NCBI RefSeq assembly: GCF_000716605.1
Contig: NZ_JNXE01000026.1
Location: forward strand, 1-64,000
Length of the DNA stretch: 64,000 nt
Reading direction: 5' to 3'
Source of the DNA: Streptomyces sp. NRRL F-525
Lineage (GTDB): Bacteria; Actinomycetota; Actinomycetes; Streptomycetales; Streptomycetaceae
Each line of letters opens with the position of its first letter. Position 1 is the stretch's first letter. The translations under genes were made by a program, and so were the position numbers. Below are positions 1 through 8,759 of this stretch, piece after piece. The notes under the pieces are model-generated. The model did not search any database. It worked only from the letters and a program-made list of their open reading frames with translations, and was not told the DNA's origin.

Positions 1-606
1 TGCGCGCATGCAGATGATCGTGGTGATGAAGTTGACCGCACCGAGGATCGTGCCGAAGCCGGAGAAGGCCAGACCCATGATCCACATGTCGGCGCCGATG
101 CCCGGCGAACGGACCGCGTCCGACAGCGGGCTGTACGCGAACCAGCCGAAGTCGGCCGCGCCCTGCGGGGTGAGGAAGCCACCGACCGCGATGGTCGAGC
201 CGAACAGGTAGAGCCAGTAGGCGAACATGTTCAGCCGCGGGAACGCCACGTCGGGCGCGCCGATCTGCAACGGCATGATCCAGTTCGTGAAACCGGCGAA
301 CAGGGGCGTCGCGAACATCAGCAGCATGATCGTGCCGTGCATCGTGAACGCCTGGTTGAACTGCTCGTTCGACAGGATCTGCAGACCCGGCCGGGCCAGC
401 TCGGCGCGCATCAGCAGCGCCATGACGCCGCCGATCAGGAAGAACGCGAACGACGTGACCAGATACAGCGTGCCGATCGTCTTGTGGTCGGTGGTGGTGA
501 GCCACTTGATCACGACGTTACCGGGTTGCTTGCGCCTTACCGGCAGCTCGTCCGCGTAGTGGGACTCCGCCGCCGCGGCACCCTGAGGTTCGTTGAGGAT
601 GCTCAC
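1..606 (-). CDS. ctaD: Cytochrome c oxidase subunit I (aa3), N-terminal part, cut by window edge
   Basis: Catalytic subunit of the aa3-type heme-copper oxidase in the cytoplasmic membrane. Only the first ~200 residues are inside the window and the reading frame runs off position 1. Hydrophobic helices are readable, and the segment [12 protein letters not shown] carries the conserved histidine that ligates low-spin heme a. The start is GTG at 606-604; it overlaps the TGA of ctaC as GTGA, so the two genes are translationally coupled in a ctaC-ctaD operon read leftwards. The family is usually 550-580 residues, so about two thirds of the gene lies outside the window. Confidence 0.95.
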   Translation of the reverse strand, partial: MSILNEPQGAAAAESHYADELPVRRKQPGNVVIKWLTTTDHKTIGTLYLVTSFAFFLIGGVMALLMRAELARPGLQILSNEQFNQAFTMHGTIMLLMFATPLFAGFTNWIMPLQIGAPDVAFPRLNMFAYWLYLFGSTIAVGGFLTPQGAADFGWFAYSPLSDAVRSPGIGADMWIMGLAFSGFGTILGAVNFITTIICMRA

Positions 607-1562
607 AGGTTGTTCGTCTCCCGGTTCTTCTCGTGGCTCGTCTGCGCGATGCCAGCGGGGATGTAACCGGTCTGCCCCTTCTTGGCGAGGTCCTTGAGGT
701 GCTGCTGGTAACGCTCCGGCGAGACGACCTTCACGTTGAACAGCATCCGGGAGTGGTCGACACCGCAGAGCTCGGCGCACTTGCCGAGGTAGGTGCCCTC
801 CTTGTTGGGAGTCACCTGGAAGGAGTTGGTGTGGCCCGGGACGACGTCCATCTTCATCAGGAACGGCACCACCCAGAAGTCGTGGATGACGTCACGTGAG
901 GTGAGGACGAAGCGGACCGTCTCGCCCTTGGGGAGCCAGAGGGTCGGACCCGGGTTGCCCGTCTGCGGGTTCTTCGTGGCGGGCGTACCGACGTCGTAGA
1001 CTCCGCCGGCGTTCGCCGGGAACTCCTTCTTGAACCGGTCCGGAATCGCGGCCAGGTTCTTGTCGGTCGTCGCGTCGCCGCTGACACCGTCGACGTTCTC
1101 GATGTAGTTGAAGCCCCAGCTCCACTGGAAGCCGACGACGTTGACCGTCACGTCGGGCTTCTTGTCGAGGCTCAGGAGCTTCGTCTCGTCGCGGGCGGTG
1201 AAGTAGAACAACACCGAGACGATGATGAGCGGAACAACCGTGTACAGCGCCTCAATAGGCATGTTGTACCGGGTCTGCGGGGGGATCTCGACCTTGGTGC
1301 GGCTGCGCCGGTGGAACACGACGCTCCACATGATCAGGCCCCACACCAGGATGCCGACGGCGAGCGCGGCGGCCCAGGACCCCTGCCAGAGGGAGAGGAT
1401 CCGCGGACCCTCTTCCGTGGTCGGGGTGGGGAAACCAAGGCGAGGAAAGTCCTTGGATGTGCAACCGGTCGCGGTCGCCAGGACCAGGCCCGCAGTCATT
1501 GCCTGCAGCAGCTTCCGCCGCATCGGGCGCCGCGGCGAGCGGTCGGAGCCGTTGGGACTCAC
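603..1562 (-). CDS. ctaC: Cytochrome c oxidase subunit II, lipoprotein
   Basis: Electron-entry subunit of the aa3 oxidase; its CuA centre takes electrons from the cytochrome bc1-c complex. It has an N-terminal signal with a plausible lipobox (ATGC) near residue 33, two transmembrane helices, and a C-terminal cupredoxin domain with the intact CuA motif [12 protein letters not shown] (two Cys, Glu, His, Met). About 319 residues. I chose GTG at 1562 because GGAAGG sits 7 bases upstream; a GTG at 1616 extends the frame but has no ribosome binding site. The gene is followed by ctaD with a GTGA overlap. Confidence 0.95.
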   Translation of the reverse strand: MSPNGSDRSPRRPMRRKLLQAMTAGLVLATATGCTSKDFPRLGFPTPTTEEGPRILSLWQGSWAAALAVGILVWGLIMWSVVFHRRSRTKVEIPPQTRYNMPIEALYTVVPLIIVSVLFYFTARDETKLLSLDKKPDVTVNVVGFQWSWGFNYIENVDGVSGDATTDKNLAAIPDRFKKEFPANAGGVYDVGTPATKNPQTGNPGPTLWLPKGETVRFVLTSRDVIHDFWVVPFLMKMDVVPGHTNSFQVTPNKEGTYLGKCAELCGVDHSRMLFNVKVVSPERYQQHLKDLAKKGQTGYIPAGIAQTSHEKNRETNNL

Positions 1563-1784
1563 GTAGCGCCTTCCCGAGAGTCTCGCCCGCGCGGATTGGC
1601 TGCGGCCTGCCTTCACGCGGGTCGGTCGCCGCCCTGCGTCGGGCAGGGGTTTGGATGTTTATGCGGACCAAACCCTAGCCGACGCCCTCCGGGGGTTCGC
1701 GGGGAGGGTGGCATACGCGCCGCCCGTTACTCCTTGCGCCTAATAGCTCGGGGGTTCAGGTGATTTGGGCGGGTGCGGCGTGCG

Positions 1785-1822
1785 TTGTGGCTTGTCGCGC
1801 AGTTCCCCGCGCCCCTTCGTAG
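1785..1822. repeat. Streptomyces-type intergenic GC repeat (half copy)
   Basis: Contains the core TCGCGCAGTTCCCCGCGCCC, which recurs at 15168, 22507, 31040, 43812 and 49596. It lies in the 286-base gap between ctaC and the cysteine desulfurase gene, which otherwise holds only the promoters of the two divergent genes. Confidence 0.7.
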
Positions 1823-1836
1823 CTTCCCCCTCGTTC

Positions 1837-1848
1837 TAACGTTGGCGT
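1837..1848 (+). promoter_or_regulatory. -10 box TAACGT six bases before GTG: leaderless start
   Basis: TAACGT (1837-1842) fits the actinobacterial TAnnnT -10 box. The GTG at 1849 begins 6 bases later, where transcription would start. No Shine-Dalgarno sequence precedes the GTG. This is the expected geometry of a leaderless mRNA and supports the chosen start. Confidence 0.6.
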
Positions 1849-3225
1849 GTGTCCTACTTTGATGCTGCCTCTTCCGCTCCTCTCCATCCTGTCGCGCGGC
1901 AGGCGCTGTTGGCGTCTCTGGACGAGGGGTGGGCGGATCCTGCTCGGTTGTACCGGGAGGGGCGCAAGGCGCGGCTGCTGCTGGATGCCGCGCGGGAGGC
2001 GGCTGCCGAAGCCGTCGGGTGCCGACCCGATGAATTGGTGTTCACCTCCTCCGGAACCCGGGCCGTACACACCGGTATCTCGGGGGCGTTGGCGGGGCGG
2101 CGGCGCGTCGGGCGTCACCTGATCGTGTCAGCGGTTGAACACTCTTCCGTGCTCCATTCGGCCGAGGCGCTGGTCGCGGAGGGCGGTTCGTCCACCGAGG
2201 TGCCGGTGGACCGTACGGGCGCGGTGAGCGTGGCGGCCTACGCCGATTCCCTCCGCTCGGACACCGCGCTGGCCTGTCTCCAGTCGGCCAACCACGAGGT
2301 GGGGACCCTCCAGCCGGTCGCCGAGGTGGCGGAGGCGTGCCGGGCGGTCGGGGTGCCGTTGCTGGTCGACGCGGCGCAGTCGCTGGGCTGGGGCCCGGTC
2401 GAGGGCGCGTGGTCGCTGCTCACGGCGAGCGCGCACAAGTGGGGCGGCCCGGCCGGCGTCGGCCTGCTGGCTGTCCGCAAGGGCGCGCGCTTCGCACCCC
2501 AACACCCCGTCGACGAACGGGAGTCGGGCCGAGCCCCCGGCTTCGAGAACATCCCCGCCGTGGTGGCCGCGGCCGCCTCGCTCCGCGCCGTCCGCACGGA
2601 GGCGGCCCAGGAGGCGCTACGGCTGCGGGAACTGACGGAGCGGATCCGGACCCGGGTGCCGAAGCTGGTACCGGGCGTGGATGTGGTCGGCGATCCGGTG
2701 CGGCGGCTGCCCGGGATCGTCACCTTCTCCTGTCTCTATGTCGATGGAGAGACCCTCCTCCACGAACTCGACCGCGCCGGTTTCTCCGTCTCCTCCGGTT
2801 CGTCCTGCACGAGCAGCACGCTGACGCCCAGCCATGTGCTGAAGGCGATGGGGGTGCTGAGTGAGGGAAATGTGCGGGTCTCGTTGCCACGGGGGGCGAC
2901 GGAGGAGGACGTCGAACGCTTCCTCACCGTGCTGCCGGGGGCGGTGGCGGAGGTGCGGGAGAAGCTGGGAGCGCAGGCGCCGGTCACCGTCGTAGAAGAG
3001 GACTCGCTGGTCGTGAACGCCCTGGGCAAGCGCTGCCCGATCCCGGTGATCGAACTGGCGAAGGTCATCGGCGACGTCCCGATCGGCGGCACGGTCAGAG
3101 TCCTGTCCGACGACGAGGCAGCACGGTTGGACATCCCGGCGTGGTGCGAGATGCGGGCCCAGGAGTACATCGGCGAGGAAAAAGCGGACCAGGGCACGGC
3201 GTACTTGATCCGCAGAGCAACCTGA
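1849..3225 (+). CDS. Cysteine desulfurase fused to a TusA sulfurtransferase domain
   Basis: PLP enzyme that takes sulfur from cysteine as a persulfide, fused to its likely acceptor. Residues 1-365 are a class V aminotransferase fold: the PLP lysine is in SAHKWGGP and the catalytic cysteine is in SSGSSCTSS. From about residue 385 a TusA/SirA domain carries the signature RCPIPVIELAK, with the persulfide cysteine before PxP. In Escherichia coli IscS and TusA are separate proteins that pass sulfur to tRNA 2-thiolation and molybdenum cofactor. Here sulfur could pass within one chain. The gene is 458 residues, single, and appears leaderless. The true acceptor is not shown by the neighbourhood, although the Fe-S carrier erpA lies 4 kb away. 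Confidence 0.92.
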   Translation: MSYFDAASSAPLHPVARQALLASLDEGWADPARLYREGRKARLLLDAAREAAAEAVGCRPDELVFTSSGTRAVHTGISGALAGRRRVGRHLIVSAVEHSSVLHSAEALVAEGGSSTEVPVDRTGAVSVAAYADSLRSDTALACLQSANHEVGTLQPVAEVAEACRAVGVPLLVDAAQSLGWGPVEGAWSLLTASAHKWGGPAGVGLLAVRKGARFAPQHPVDERESGRAPGFENIPAVVAAAASLRAVRTEAAQEALRLRELTERIRTRVPKLVPGVDVVGDPVRRLPGIVTFSCLYVDGETLLHELDRAGFSVSSGSSCTSSTLTPSHVLKAMGVLSEGNVRVSLPRGATEEDVERFLTVLPGAVAEVREKLGAQAPVTVVEEDSLVVNALGKRCPIPVIELAKVIGDVPIGGTVRVLSDDEAARLDIPAWCEMRAQEYIGEEKADQGTAYLIRRAT

Positions 3226-3234
3226 ACGCCCCTT

Positions 3235-3316
3235 CTTTTAGGGGCGCGGGGCTGTGTCGATATGCGGCTACCGCCGCGTGCGCGCGACCAGCCCCCACGC
3301 ACCCGCAGACGAAAAA
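3235..3316. repeat. Full-length Streptomyces intergenic GC repeat
   Basis: About 80 bases directly after the cysteine desulfurase stop. It runs from GGGGCGCGGGGCTGTG through GCGGCTACCGCCGCG to CCAGCCCCCACGCACCCGCA. Close relatives are at 43718-43790 and, unexpectedly, inside the coding region at 24578-24655. The internal complementarity (GCGGC/GCCGC and GGGGCTG/CAGCCCC) would fold into a hairpin, which may end both converging transcripts. Confidence 0.75.
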
Positions 3317-4291
3317 TCAGCCCAGATGCCCCCGCACCTCAGCGGCAGCGTCATGCCCATACGCCTTGGTGAACCGGTCCATGAAGTGCACCCGCCGCAG
3401 CTGGTACTCCTGCGTACCCACCGTCTCGATGACGAGAGTCGCCAGCATGCAACCGACCTGCGCCGCCCGCTCCAACGAAACCCCCCACGCCAGCCCCGAG
3501 AGGAACCCCGCCCGGAACGCGTCACCGACACCCGTGGGGTCGGCCTTCCGCTCCTCCTCCGCGCAGCCGACCTCGATCGGGTCCATACCGACGCGCTCGA
3601 TACGGACACCCCGCGAGCCGAGCGTGGTCACCCGGTGCCCGACCTTCGCCAGGATCTCCTCGTCGCTCCAGCCGGTCTTGGACTCGATGAGCCCCTTCTC
3701 GTACTCGTTGGAGAAGAGGTACGCCGACCCGTCCAGCAGGATGCGGATGTCGTCGCCGTCCATGCGCGCGATCTGCTGGGAGAAGTCCGCGGCGAACGGG
3801 ATGGAACGGGTACGGCACTCCTCCGTGTGGCGGAGCATCGCCTCGGGGTCGTCCGCGCCGATGAGGACCAGGTCGAGGCCGCCCACACGGTCGGCGACGG
3901 TCTTCAGCTCGATCTGCCGGGCCTCGCTCATCGCGCCGGTGTAGAAGGAGCCGATCTGGTTGTGGTCGGCGTCGGTGGTGCACACGAAGCGGGCGGTGTG
4001 CAGCGTCTCGGAGATACGCACCGAGCCGGTGTCGACGCCGTGCCGGTCGAGCCAGTCCCGGTACTCGGCGAAGTCGGAGCCGGCGGCCCCGACCAGGATC
4101 GGCGCGGTGCCGAGCTGGCCCATGCCGAACGCGATGTTGGCGCCGACACCGCCCCGGCGTACGTCGAGGTTGTCGACCAGGAAGGAGAGCGACACCGTGT
4201 GCAGCTGGTCCGCGACCAGCTGGTCGGCGAAGCGGCCGGGGAAGGTCATGAGGTGGTCGGTGGCGATGGAGCCGGTGACTGCGATGCGCAC
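3317..4291 (-). CDS. adoK: PfkB-family carbohydrate/adenosine kinase
   Basis: Ribokinase-fold kinase that phosphorylates a sugar or nucleoside hydroxyl with ATP. It has 324 residues, the length of the Mycobacterium tuberculosis adenosine kinase AdoK (Rv2202c), and its opening VTGSIATDHLM resembles that protein closely as I recall it. The catalytic signature DPTGVGDAFRAGF near residue 251 provides the anion hole and the base aspartate. The GTG start at 4291 has AGGAGAG 8 bases upstream. It is monocistronic. Substrate by homology is adenosine, but some mycobacterial relatives act on sugars (CbhK), so the nucleoside role is probable rather than certain. Confidence 0.88.
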   Translation of the reverse strand: MRIAVTGSIATDHLMTFPGRFADQLVADQLHTVSLSFLVDNLDVRRGGVGANIAFGMGQLGTAPILVGAAGSDFAEYRDWLDRHGVDTGSVRISETLHTARFVCTTDADHNQIGSFYTGAMSEARQIELKTVADRVGGLDLVLIGADDPEAMLRHTEECRTRSIPFAADFSQQIARMDGDDIRILLDGSAYLFSNEYEKGLIESKTGWSDEEILAKVGHRVTTLGSRGVRIERVGMDPIEVGCAEEERKADPTGVGDAFRAGFLSGLAWGVSLERAAQVGCMLATLVIETVGTQEYQLRRVHFMDRFTKAYGHDAAAEVRGHLG

Positions 4292-4410
4292 GGCGAGGAC
4301 TCTCCTGAGGGAGGCTGCGTTGACACTTCACGCTACCCGGTCGGCACGGCGGCTCTGAAGCGGCCAAAACTACCCGATAGTAGATCTTTCTTCGCGAGCT
4401 CGAGCGTGCC

Positions 4411-4422
4411 TACGGTGCCGCT
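4411..4422 (+). promoter_or_regulatory. -10 box TACGGT six bases before ATG: leaderless start
   Basis: TACGGT (4411-4416) lies exactly 6 bases before the ATG at 4423, with no ribosome binding site in between. It is the main argument that the short reading frame that follows is a real gene. Confidence 0.55.
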
Positions 4423-4668
4423 ATGACGAACCTCAAGGTCGACGGCCCCGTTCCGGTTCACGTTCCGGTTCACGTTCCGGTCCATCTCGAAGGCGAGGGC
4501 GAGGCCGATCTCGCGTCGCTGCGCGGCGACTGCGCGCGGATGGCTCCGCACTGGACGGTTCCCGACCGGATCGCCTCCCTCCCGGTGTCCCCGTCGCTCA
4601 TCCACGGGGTGACGGTGCCGTCGGCGTCGGCCCGCCTGCTGGACGGCATGGCGGAGTACGGCGACTGA
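4423..4668 (+). CDS. Small hypothetical protein with a tandem PVHV repeat
   Basis: Eighty-one residues of no family I recognise. Residues 9-20 are three copies of the tetrapeptide PVHV (the last one PVHL), encoded by three 12-base tandem units at 4450-4485, two of them identical. The rest is polar with no membrane segment or signal. A leaderless-type promoter precedes the ATG, and third-position GC is high as in its neighbours, so I believe it is expressed. It is divergent from adoK. The repeat suggests recent slippage, so copy number may vary between strains. Confidence 0.55.
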   Translation: MTNLKVDGPVPVHVPVHVPVHLEGEGEADLASLRGDCARMAPHWTVPDRIASLPVSPSLIHGVTVPSASARLLDGMAEYGD

Positions 4669-4836
4669 GCGGAGTCGTTCGGCAGGATCGGCGCGCTCGG
4701 GGGAACCGCGCGCTCCCCCGCTGCGTCCCATCGCTGTCCCCCGTAAAGGGGATGCGGGATACGACCCTTCTGCCTGCCCCTTTGACAGGGCCGGGTCAGG
4801 GTCAAGGGACAGTTGCGCAGCCGAAGGAGCGATGCG

Positions 4837-6798
4837 GTGAACACCGAGCGACCCGACAACGACGACACGTCCGGCACGTCCGGCGACGTGCGGGGCGTGG
4901 GGGACGCCGCGAAGGGCTCCGCCAAGGGGCCCCAGGTCGATGGCAGCGGGGCCGGCGGGGAAGTGACCGGTGGTGAGACCGGCCGTATGGAAAAGCCCGG
5001 TTCTACGGCGCCCGGCGCGGAGGCCGGTCGCAGCGAGCCGGACGAGACGGGGTCCACGGCATCCGGCGTAGAGGCCGCCCCCTCGGAAGCGGCGGAAGAA
5101 GTCGAGCCGACGAGGTCAGACACGGAGGCCGAGCGGCCGGAGGATGCTGAACTCGCGGCATCCGAAGCCGAGGCGGACCGACCGGAAGGAGCCCGCCTCG
5201 CGGCGTCCAAAGCCGCGGCGGACGACCGACCGGAAGGCGCCGACCCCACACCCCCCGAGCCCGCCCACCCGGAGCAGCCCGTCTCCACCACCGACACCGC
5301 CACCGAACTCTCCCTGCACGACCACTCCCCCGAAACCGACGACGACCGGCGCCCCGCCCGATCCAGGTCCCCCCTCGTCATCGCCTCCGTCGCCGCCGCC
5401 GTGCTGCTCGTCGGAGGGGGCGGGGCGTATCTCGCGTCGTCCTCGTCCACTTCCGGCGGTTCGGGGGAAGGGACGGGATCCGCGGCGTCCGGTGCCGACG
5501 GGACTCCGCCGCCGCTCGCGCTCGACGGGTATTCCTCCGGGGGTACGAGCGGGATCGCGTCCGGGGAGCCGAATCCGTACGGGGAGACGTACCGGGCCGT
5601 GGGGAGTCTGCCCGGCGGGCCGGACTCCGCCGCCGTGTACGCGCCGGAGGGTGAGGTGAGCAAGGACGCGGTGAGCCGGCTCGCGAAGGCGCTCGGGGTC
5701 GTGGGGACGCCGGTCGCCGAGGGGCAGGTCTGGAAGGTGGGCGGGCAGGACGGTACCGGGCCCAGTCTGCAGGTGAACAAGGCCGCGCCGGGCATGTGGA
5801 CGTTCAGCCGCTACGCACCCGGCACCGACGACTGCACCGGCGGCACCCTCAAGTGCACGCACGATCCCGGCACTTCGGCCACCGAACCGGTGAGCGCGGC
5901 CGTGGCCGAGAAGGCCGCCGCCCCGATCCTCAAGGCCGTCGGCCAGGACGACGCGAAGGTCGACGCGAGCCAACTCATGGGCGCGCAGCGGGTGGTGAAC
6001 GCCCAGCCGGTGATCGGCGGGCTGCCGACGTACGGGTGGACCACCGGGCTGACCGTCAGTGCCCAGGGTGAAGTGGTCGGCGGGAGTGGGGACTTGGCGG
6101 CGCCGATGAAGGGTGACGTCTATCCCGTGCTGAGCGCGCGGAAGACGCTGGACCTGATGAACGCGGCGCCGAAGACCGACCACCGCATGGGCATCGGCGG
6201 CTGTGCCAGCCCCGTACCGCTGAAGGACCGGCTGGAGGCGCCCTGCGGACAGGCCACCGATGCCGCCTCCGCTTCCGCCACGCCCACGCAGGCCCCAACT
6301 ACCGTCCAGCACGCGGTGTTCGGGCTCGCCGTGCACTCCGTGGACGGGCGGCAGACGCTGGTGCCGTCCTGGCTGTTCGAGGCGCGGCAGCCGGGCGGGC
6401 AGGACAGCTTCACGCTGACGTATCCGGCGATCGACCCGAAGTATCTGGCCTCGGCCAACACGCCTACCCCTACGGCGAGTTCGACGTCCACCGCGAAGCC
6501 GCACGACGTCAAGGCCGACGGTTACACGGCCGACGGGAAGAGCCTCACCGTGGCCTTCACCGGTGGGGTGTGCGCGGACTACAAGGTGTCGGCCGTGGAG
6601 AGTTCGGACAAGGTGACGGTCACGGTGACCGACACGCCCTGGCCCAACAAGATCTGCGTCATGATCGCCAAGATCTACCACCAGACCGTGCAGCTGAAGG
6701 CGCCGCTCGGTGACAGGGCCGTCGTGGGGACGGACGGCACGAAGATCCCCGTGGAGAAGAGGGTCGAGGTCGGGGCAGGCCCCTCGCTGGCCCGGTAG
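4837..6798 (+). CDS. Large membrane-anchored protein, disordered N-terminus and extracellular C-terminus
   Basis: About 653 residues, function unknown. Residues 1-175 are acidic and Glu/Ala/Pro-rich with repeated AExERPE-like units, probably disordered and cytoplasmic. A single transmembrane helix follows (LVIASVAAAVLLVGGGGAYL, near residues 180-200). The exported part has a Ser/Gly linker and a globular region with four cysteines in pairs (DDCTGGTLKC and GGCAS...APCG). A further Ala/Ser/Thr/Pro stretch and a last domain with two cysteines follow. The GTG at 4837 is preferred because GAAGGAG lies 7 bases upstream. The topology suggests an envelope or sensory role, but nothing identifies one. 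Confidence 0.8.
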   Translation: MNTERPDNDDTSGTSGDVRGVGDAAKGSAKGPQVDGSGAGGEVTGGETGRMEKPGSTAPGAEAGRSEPDETGSTASGVEAAPSEAAEEVEPTRSDTEAERPEDAELAASEAEADRPEGARLAASKAAADDRPEGADPTPPEPAHPEQPVSTTDTATELSLHDHSPETDDDRRPARSRSPLVIASVAAAVLLVGGGGAYLASSSSTSGGSGEGTGSAASGADGTPPPLALDGYSSGGTSGIASGEPNPYGETYRAVGSLPGGPDSAAVYAPEGEVSKDAVSRLAKALGVVGTPVAEGQVWKVGGQDGTGPSLQVNKAAPGMWTFSRYAPGTDDCTGGTLKCTHDPGTSATEPVSAAVAEKAAAPILKAVGQDDAKVDASQLMGAQRVVNAQPVIGGLPTYGWTTGLTVSAQGEVVGGSGDLAAPMKGDVYPVLSARKTLDLMNAAPKTDHRMGIGGCASPVPLKDRLEAPCGQATDAASASATPTQAPTTVQHAVFGLAVHSVDGRQTLVPSWLFEARQPGGQDSFTLTYPAIDPKYLASANTPTPTASSTSTAKPHDVKADGYTADGKSLTVAFTGGVCADYKVSAVESSDKVTVTVTDTPWPNKICVMIAKIYHQTVQLKAPLGDRAVVGTDGTKIPVEKRVEVGAGPSLAR

Positions 6799-6841
6799 TC
6801 ACTGGCCCGGTAGCCACGACCGCGCGGGCGGTGGAAAAGCC

Positions 6842-6880
6842 CGAAGGCGGCGGCCCTGTCGGAGGGGGCCGCCGCCTTCG
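6842..6880. terminator. Bidirectional hairpin terminator
   Basis: A perfect 15-base-pair stem (6842-6856 with 6866-6880) and 9-base loop lie between two convergent genes, the membrane-anchored protein and erpA. No long T-run follows, as is common in Streptomyces. Confidence 0.85.
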
Positions 6881-6914
6881 CTCTGCTCAATCGCCCAACG
6901 GGGCACGAGTGGGT

Positions 6915-7271
6915 TCAGCTGAACGAGTCGCCACAGGCGCAGGAGCCCGTCGCGTTCGGGTTGTCGATCGTGAAGCCCTGCTTCTCGATGGTGTCGACGA
7001 AGTCGATGGAGGCGCCGCCCAGGTACGGGGCGCTCATGCGGTCGGTGACGACCTTGACACCGCCGAAGTCCTTGACGACGTCGCCGTCCAGGGAGCGCTC
7101 GTCGAAGAAGAGCTGGTAACGCAGGCCGGAGCAGCCGCCGGGCTGGACGGCGACACGCAGGGCCAGATCCTCACGGCCTTCCTGGTCGAGCAGGGCCTTG
7201 ACCTTCGCCGCGGCGGCGTCGGACAGAAGGATGCCGTCGGTGACGGTGCTGGTCTCGTCCGATACGGACAT
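6915..7271 (-). CDS. erpA: Iron-sulfur cluster insertion protein, A-type carrier
   Basis: HesB/IscA-family carrier that passes Fe-S clusters to apo-enzymes in the cytoplasm. It has 118 residues with the three invariant cluster cysteines: Cys47 in GGCSG, and Cys111 and Cys113 in SCACGDSF. GGGAGAG lies 6 bases before the ATG at 7271. It is divergent from nadA, whose product carries an oxygen-sensitive [4Fe-4S] cluster, so the pairing makes sense as carrier and client. The shared 294-base control region holds inverted repeats that could regulate both. Confidence 0.95.
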   Translation of the reverse strand: MSVSDETSTVTDGILLSDAAAAKVKALLDQEGREDLALRVAVQPGGCSGLRYQLFFDERSLDGDVVKDFGGVKVVTDRMSAPYLGGASIDFVDTIEKQGFTIDNPNATGSCACGDSFS

Positions 7272-7447
7272 CTACATCTCTCCCGGGTTGTACGGAGACT
7301 GCTTGCCGACATTTCAACCGGCGTGGCCGCGGATTCATTCCGGGCCGGGTGGCGTTCTTTTCGCCTGTATCTCTTCTGCTCTCGCTTCCATGCTCGCACA
7401 CACCCGCAAGGTCCCTCACTGAGTGCGTCCGGGATTGATGTCACATC

Positions 7448-7499
7448 GACGTTATGGGCATCGTCAAACTGACGTGAAGAAGTTATGATAGATAACGTC
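7448..7499. promoter_or_regulatory. Putative operator between erpA and nadA, GTTAT/ATAAC repeats
   Basis: GTTAT-N5-ATAAC (7482-7496) is a 15-base palindrome that encloses TATGAT (7484-7489), a good -10 box for nadA. A further half-site GACGTTAT (7448-7455) is the exact reverse complement of ATAACGTC (7492-7499). On the minus strand, TTGACG followed by TGACAT 18 bases on could serve erpA. A repressor bound here would cover both promoters. Which regulator binds is not shown; a NAD- or iron/redox-responsive one would fit the genes. Confidence 0.5.
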
Positions 7500-7565
7500 A
7501 ATTCGACGAAAAGGGCTGTCCTCCAACAGGCCGGCCCAGCCCGCAGAACAGAAAGGGTGCGTGTC

Positions 7566-8750
7566 GTGACCACCGCCCAGACCCAGGAGCTCGACGTTCA
7601 GCCGACGCCCCTCGCCCTGCTCCTGCTCGGCCGTGAGGCCGACCCGAGCAGCGAGCGCGGCGTCGAGTGCCCCGGCGACCTGCCCTCGCCCTCCGACCCC
7701 GACCTGGTCGAGCGGGCCCGCGCGGCCAAGGAGAAGCTCGGCGACAAGGTCTTCGTGCTCGGCCACCACTACCAGCGCGACGAGGTCATCCAGTTCGCCG
7801 ACGTCACGGGCGACTCCTTCAAGCTGGCCCGGGACGCGGCCGCGCGCCCGGAGGCCGAGTACATCGTGTTCTGCGGTGTGCACTTCATGGCGGAGTCCGC
7901 GGACATCCTGACCGGCGACGACCAGAAGGTCGTCCTCCCCGACCTCGCGGCCGGCTGCTCGATGGCCGACATGGCCACCGCCGAGCAGGTCGCCGAGTGC
8001 TGGGACGTGCTGACCGAGGCCGGGATAGCCGAGCAGGTCGTGCCCGTCTCGTACATGAACTCGTCCGCCGACATCAAGGCGTTCACCGGCAAGCACGGCG
8101 GCACGATCTGCACCTCCTCGAACGCCGAGCGGGCCCTGAACTGGGCCTTCGAGCAGGGCGAGAAGGTCCTGTTCCTCCCGGACCAGCACCTGGGCCGCAA
8201 CACGGCCGTCCGCGACCTGGGCATGAGCCTGGAGGACTGCGTCCTCTACAACCCCCACAAGCCCAACGGAGGCCTCACCGTTGAGCAGTTGAGGGCCGCG
8301 AAGATGATCCTGTGGCGCGGCCACTGCTCGGTGCACGGCCGCTTCTCGCTGGAGTCGGTGGAGGACGTGCGGGCCCGGATCCCGGGTGTCAACGTCCTCG
8401 TCCACCCGGAGTGCAAGAACGAGGTCGTGGCCGCGGCCGACTACGTCGGCTCAACCGAGTACATCATCAAGGCACTTGAGGCGGCCCCGGCCGGTTCCAA
8501 GTGGGCCATCGGTACCGAGCTGAATCTCGTACGACGGCTCGCGAACCGTTTCGCGCCCGAGGGCAAGGAGATCGTCTTCCTCGACAAGACGGTCTGCTTC
8601 TGCTCGACCATGAACCGCATCGACCTCCCCCACCTGGTCTGGACCCTGGAGTCCCTCGCCGAGGGCAACCTGGTCAACCGCATCGAGGTGGACAAGGAGA
8701 CGGAGGCGTTCGCCAAGCTGGCGCTGGAGCGGATGCTGGCGCTGCCGTAG
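7566..8750 (+). CDS. nadA: Quinolinate synthase
   Basis: Condenses iminoaspartate with dihydroxyacetone phosphate to quinolinate in de novo NAD synthesis, using a [4Fe-4S] cluster with one open site. It is 394 residues, typical of the long actinobacterial form. The cluster cysteines fit FCGVHFM, TICTSSN and the C-terminal VCFCSTMNR. I place the start at GTG 7566 because GAAAGGG lies 8 bases upstream; in-frame codons further upstream overlap the operator. nadB and nadC, usual operon partners, are not adjacent. The gene ends 9 bases from the end of a convergent response regulator gene, without an obvious terminator. Confidence 0.95.
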   Translation: MTTAQTQELDVQPTPLALLLLGREADPSSERGVECPGDLPSPSDPDLVERARAAKEKLGDKVFVLGHHYQRDEVIQFADVTGDSFKLARDAAARPEAEYIVFCGVHFMAESADILTGDDQKVVLPDLAAGCSMADMATAEQVAECWDVLTEAGIAEQVVPVSYMNSSADIKAFTGKHGGTICTSSNAERALNWAFEQGEKVLFLPDQHLGRNTAVRDLGMSLEDCVLYNPHKPNGGLTVEQLRAAKMILWRGHCSVHGRFSLESVEDVRARIPGVNVLVHPECKNEVVAAADYVGSTEYIIKALEAAPAGSKWAIGTELNLVRRLANRFAPEGKEIVFLDKTVCFCSTMNRIDLPHLVWTLESLAEGNLVNRIEVDKETEAFAKLALERMLALP

Positions 8751-8759
8751 GCATGCCGG

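Noticed and set aside
4450..4485. Possible CRISPR-like array
   Set aside because: Only three contiguous 12-base units without spacers; a coding tandem repeat.
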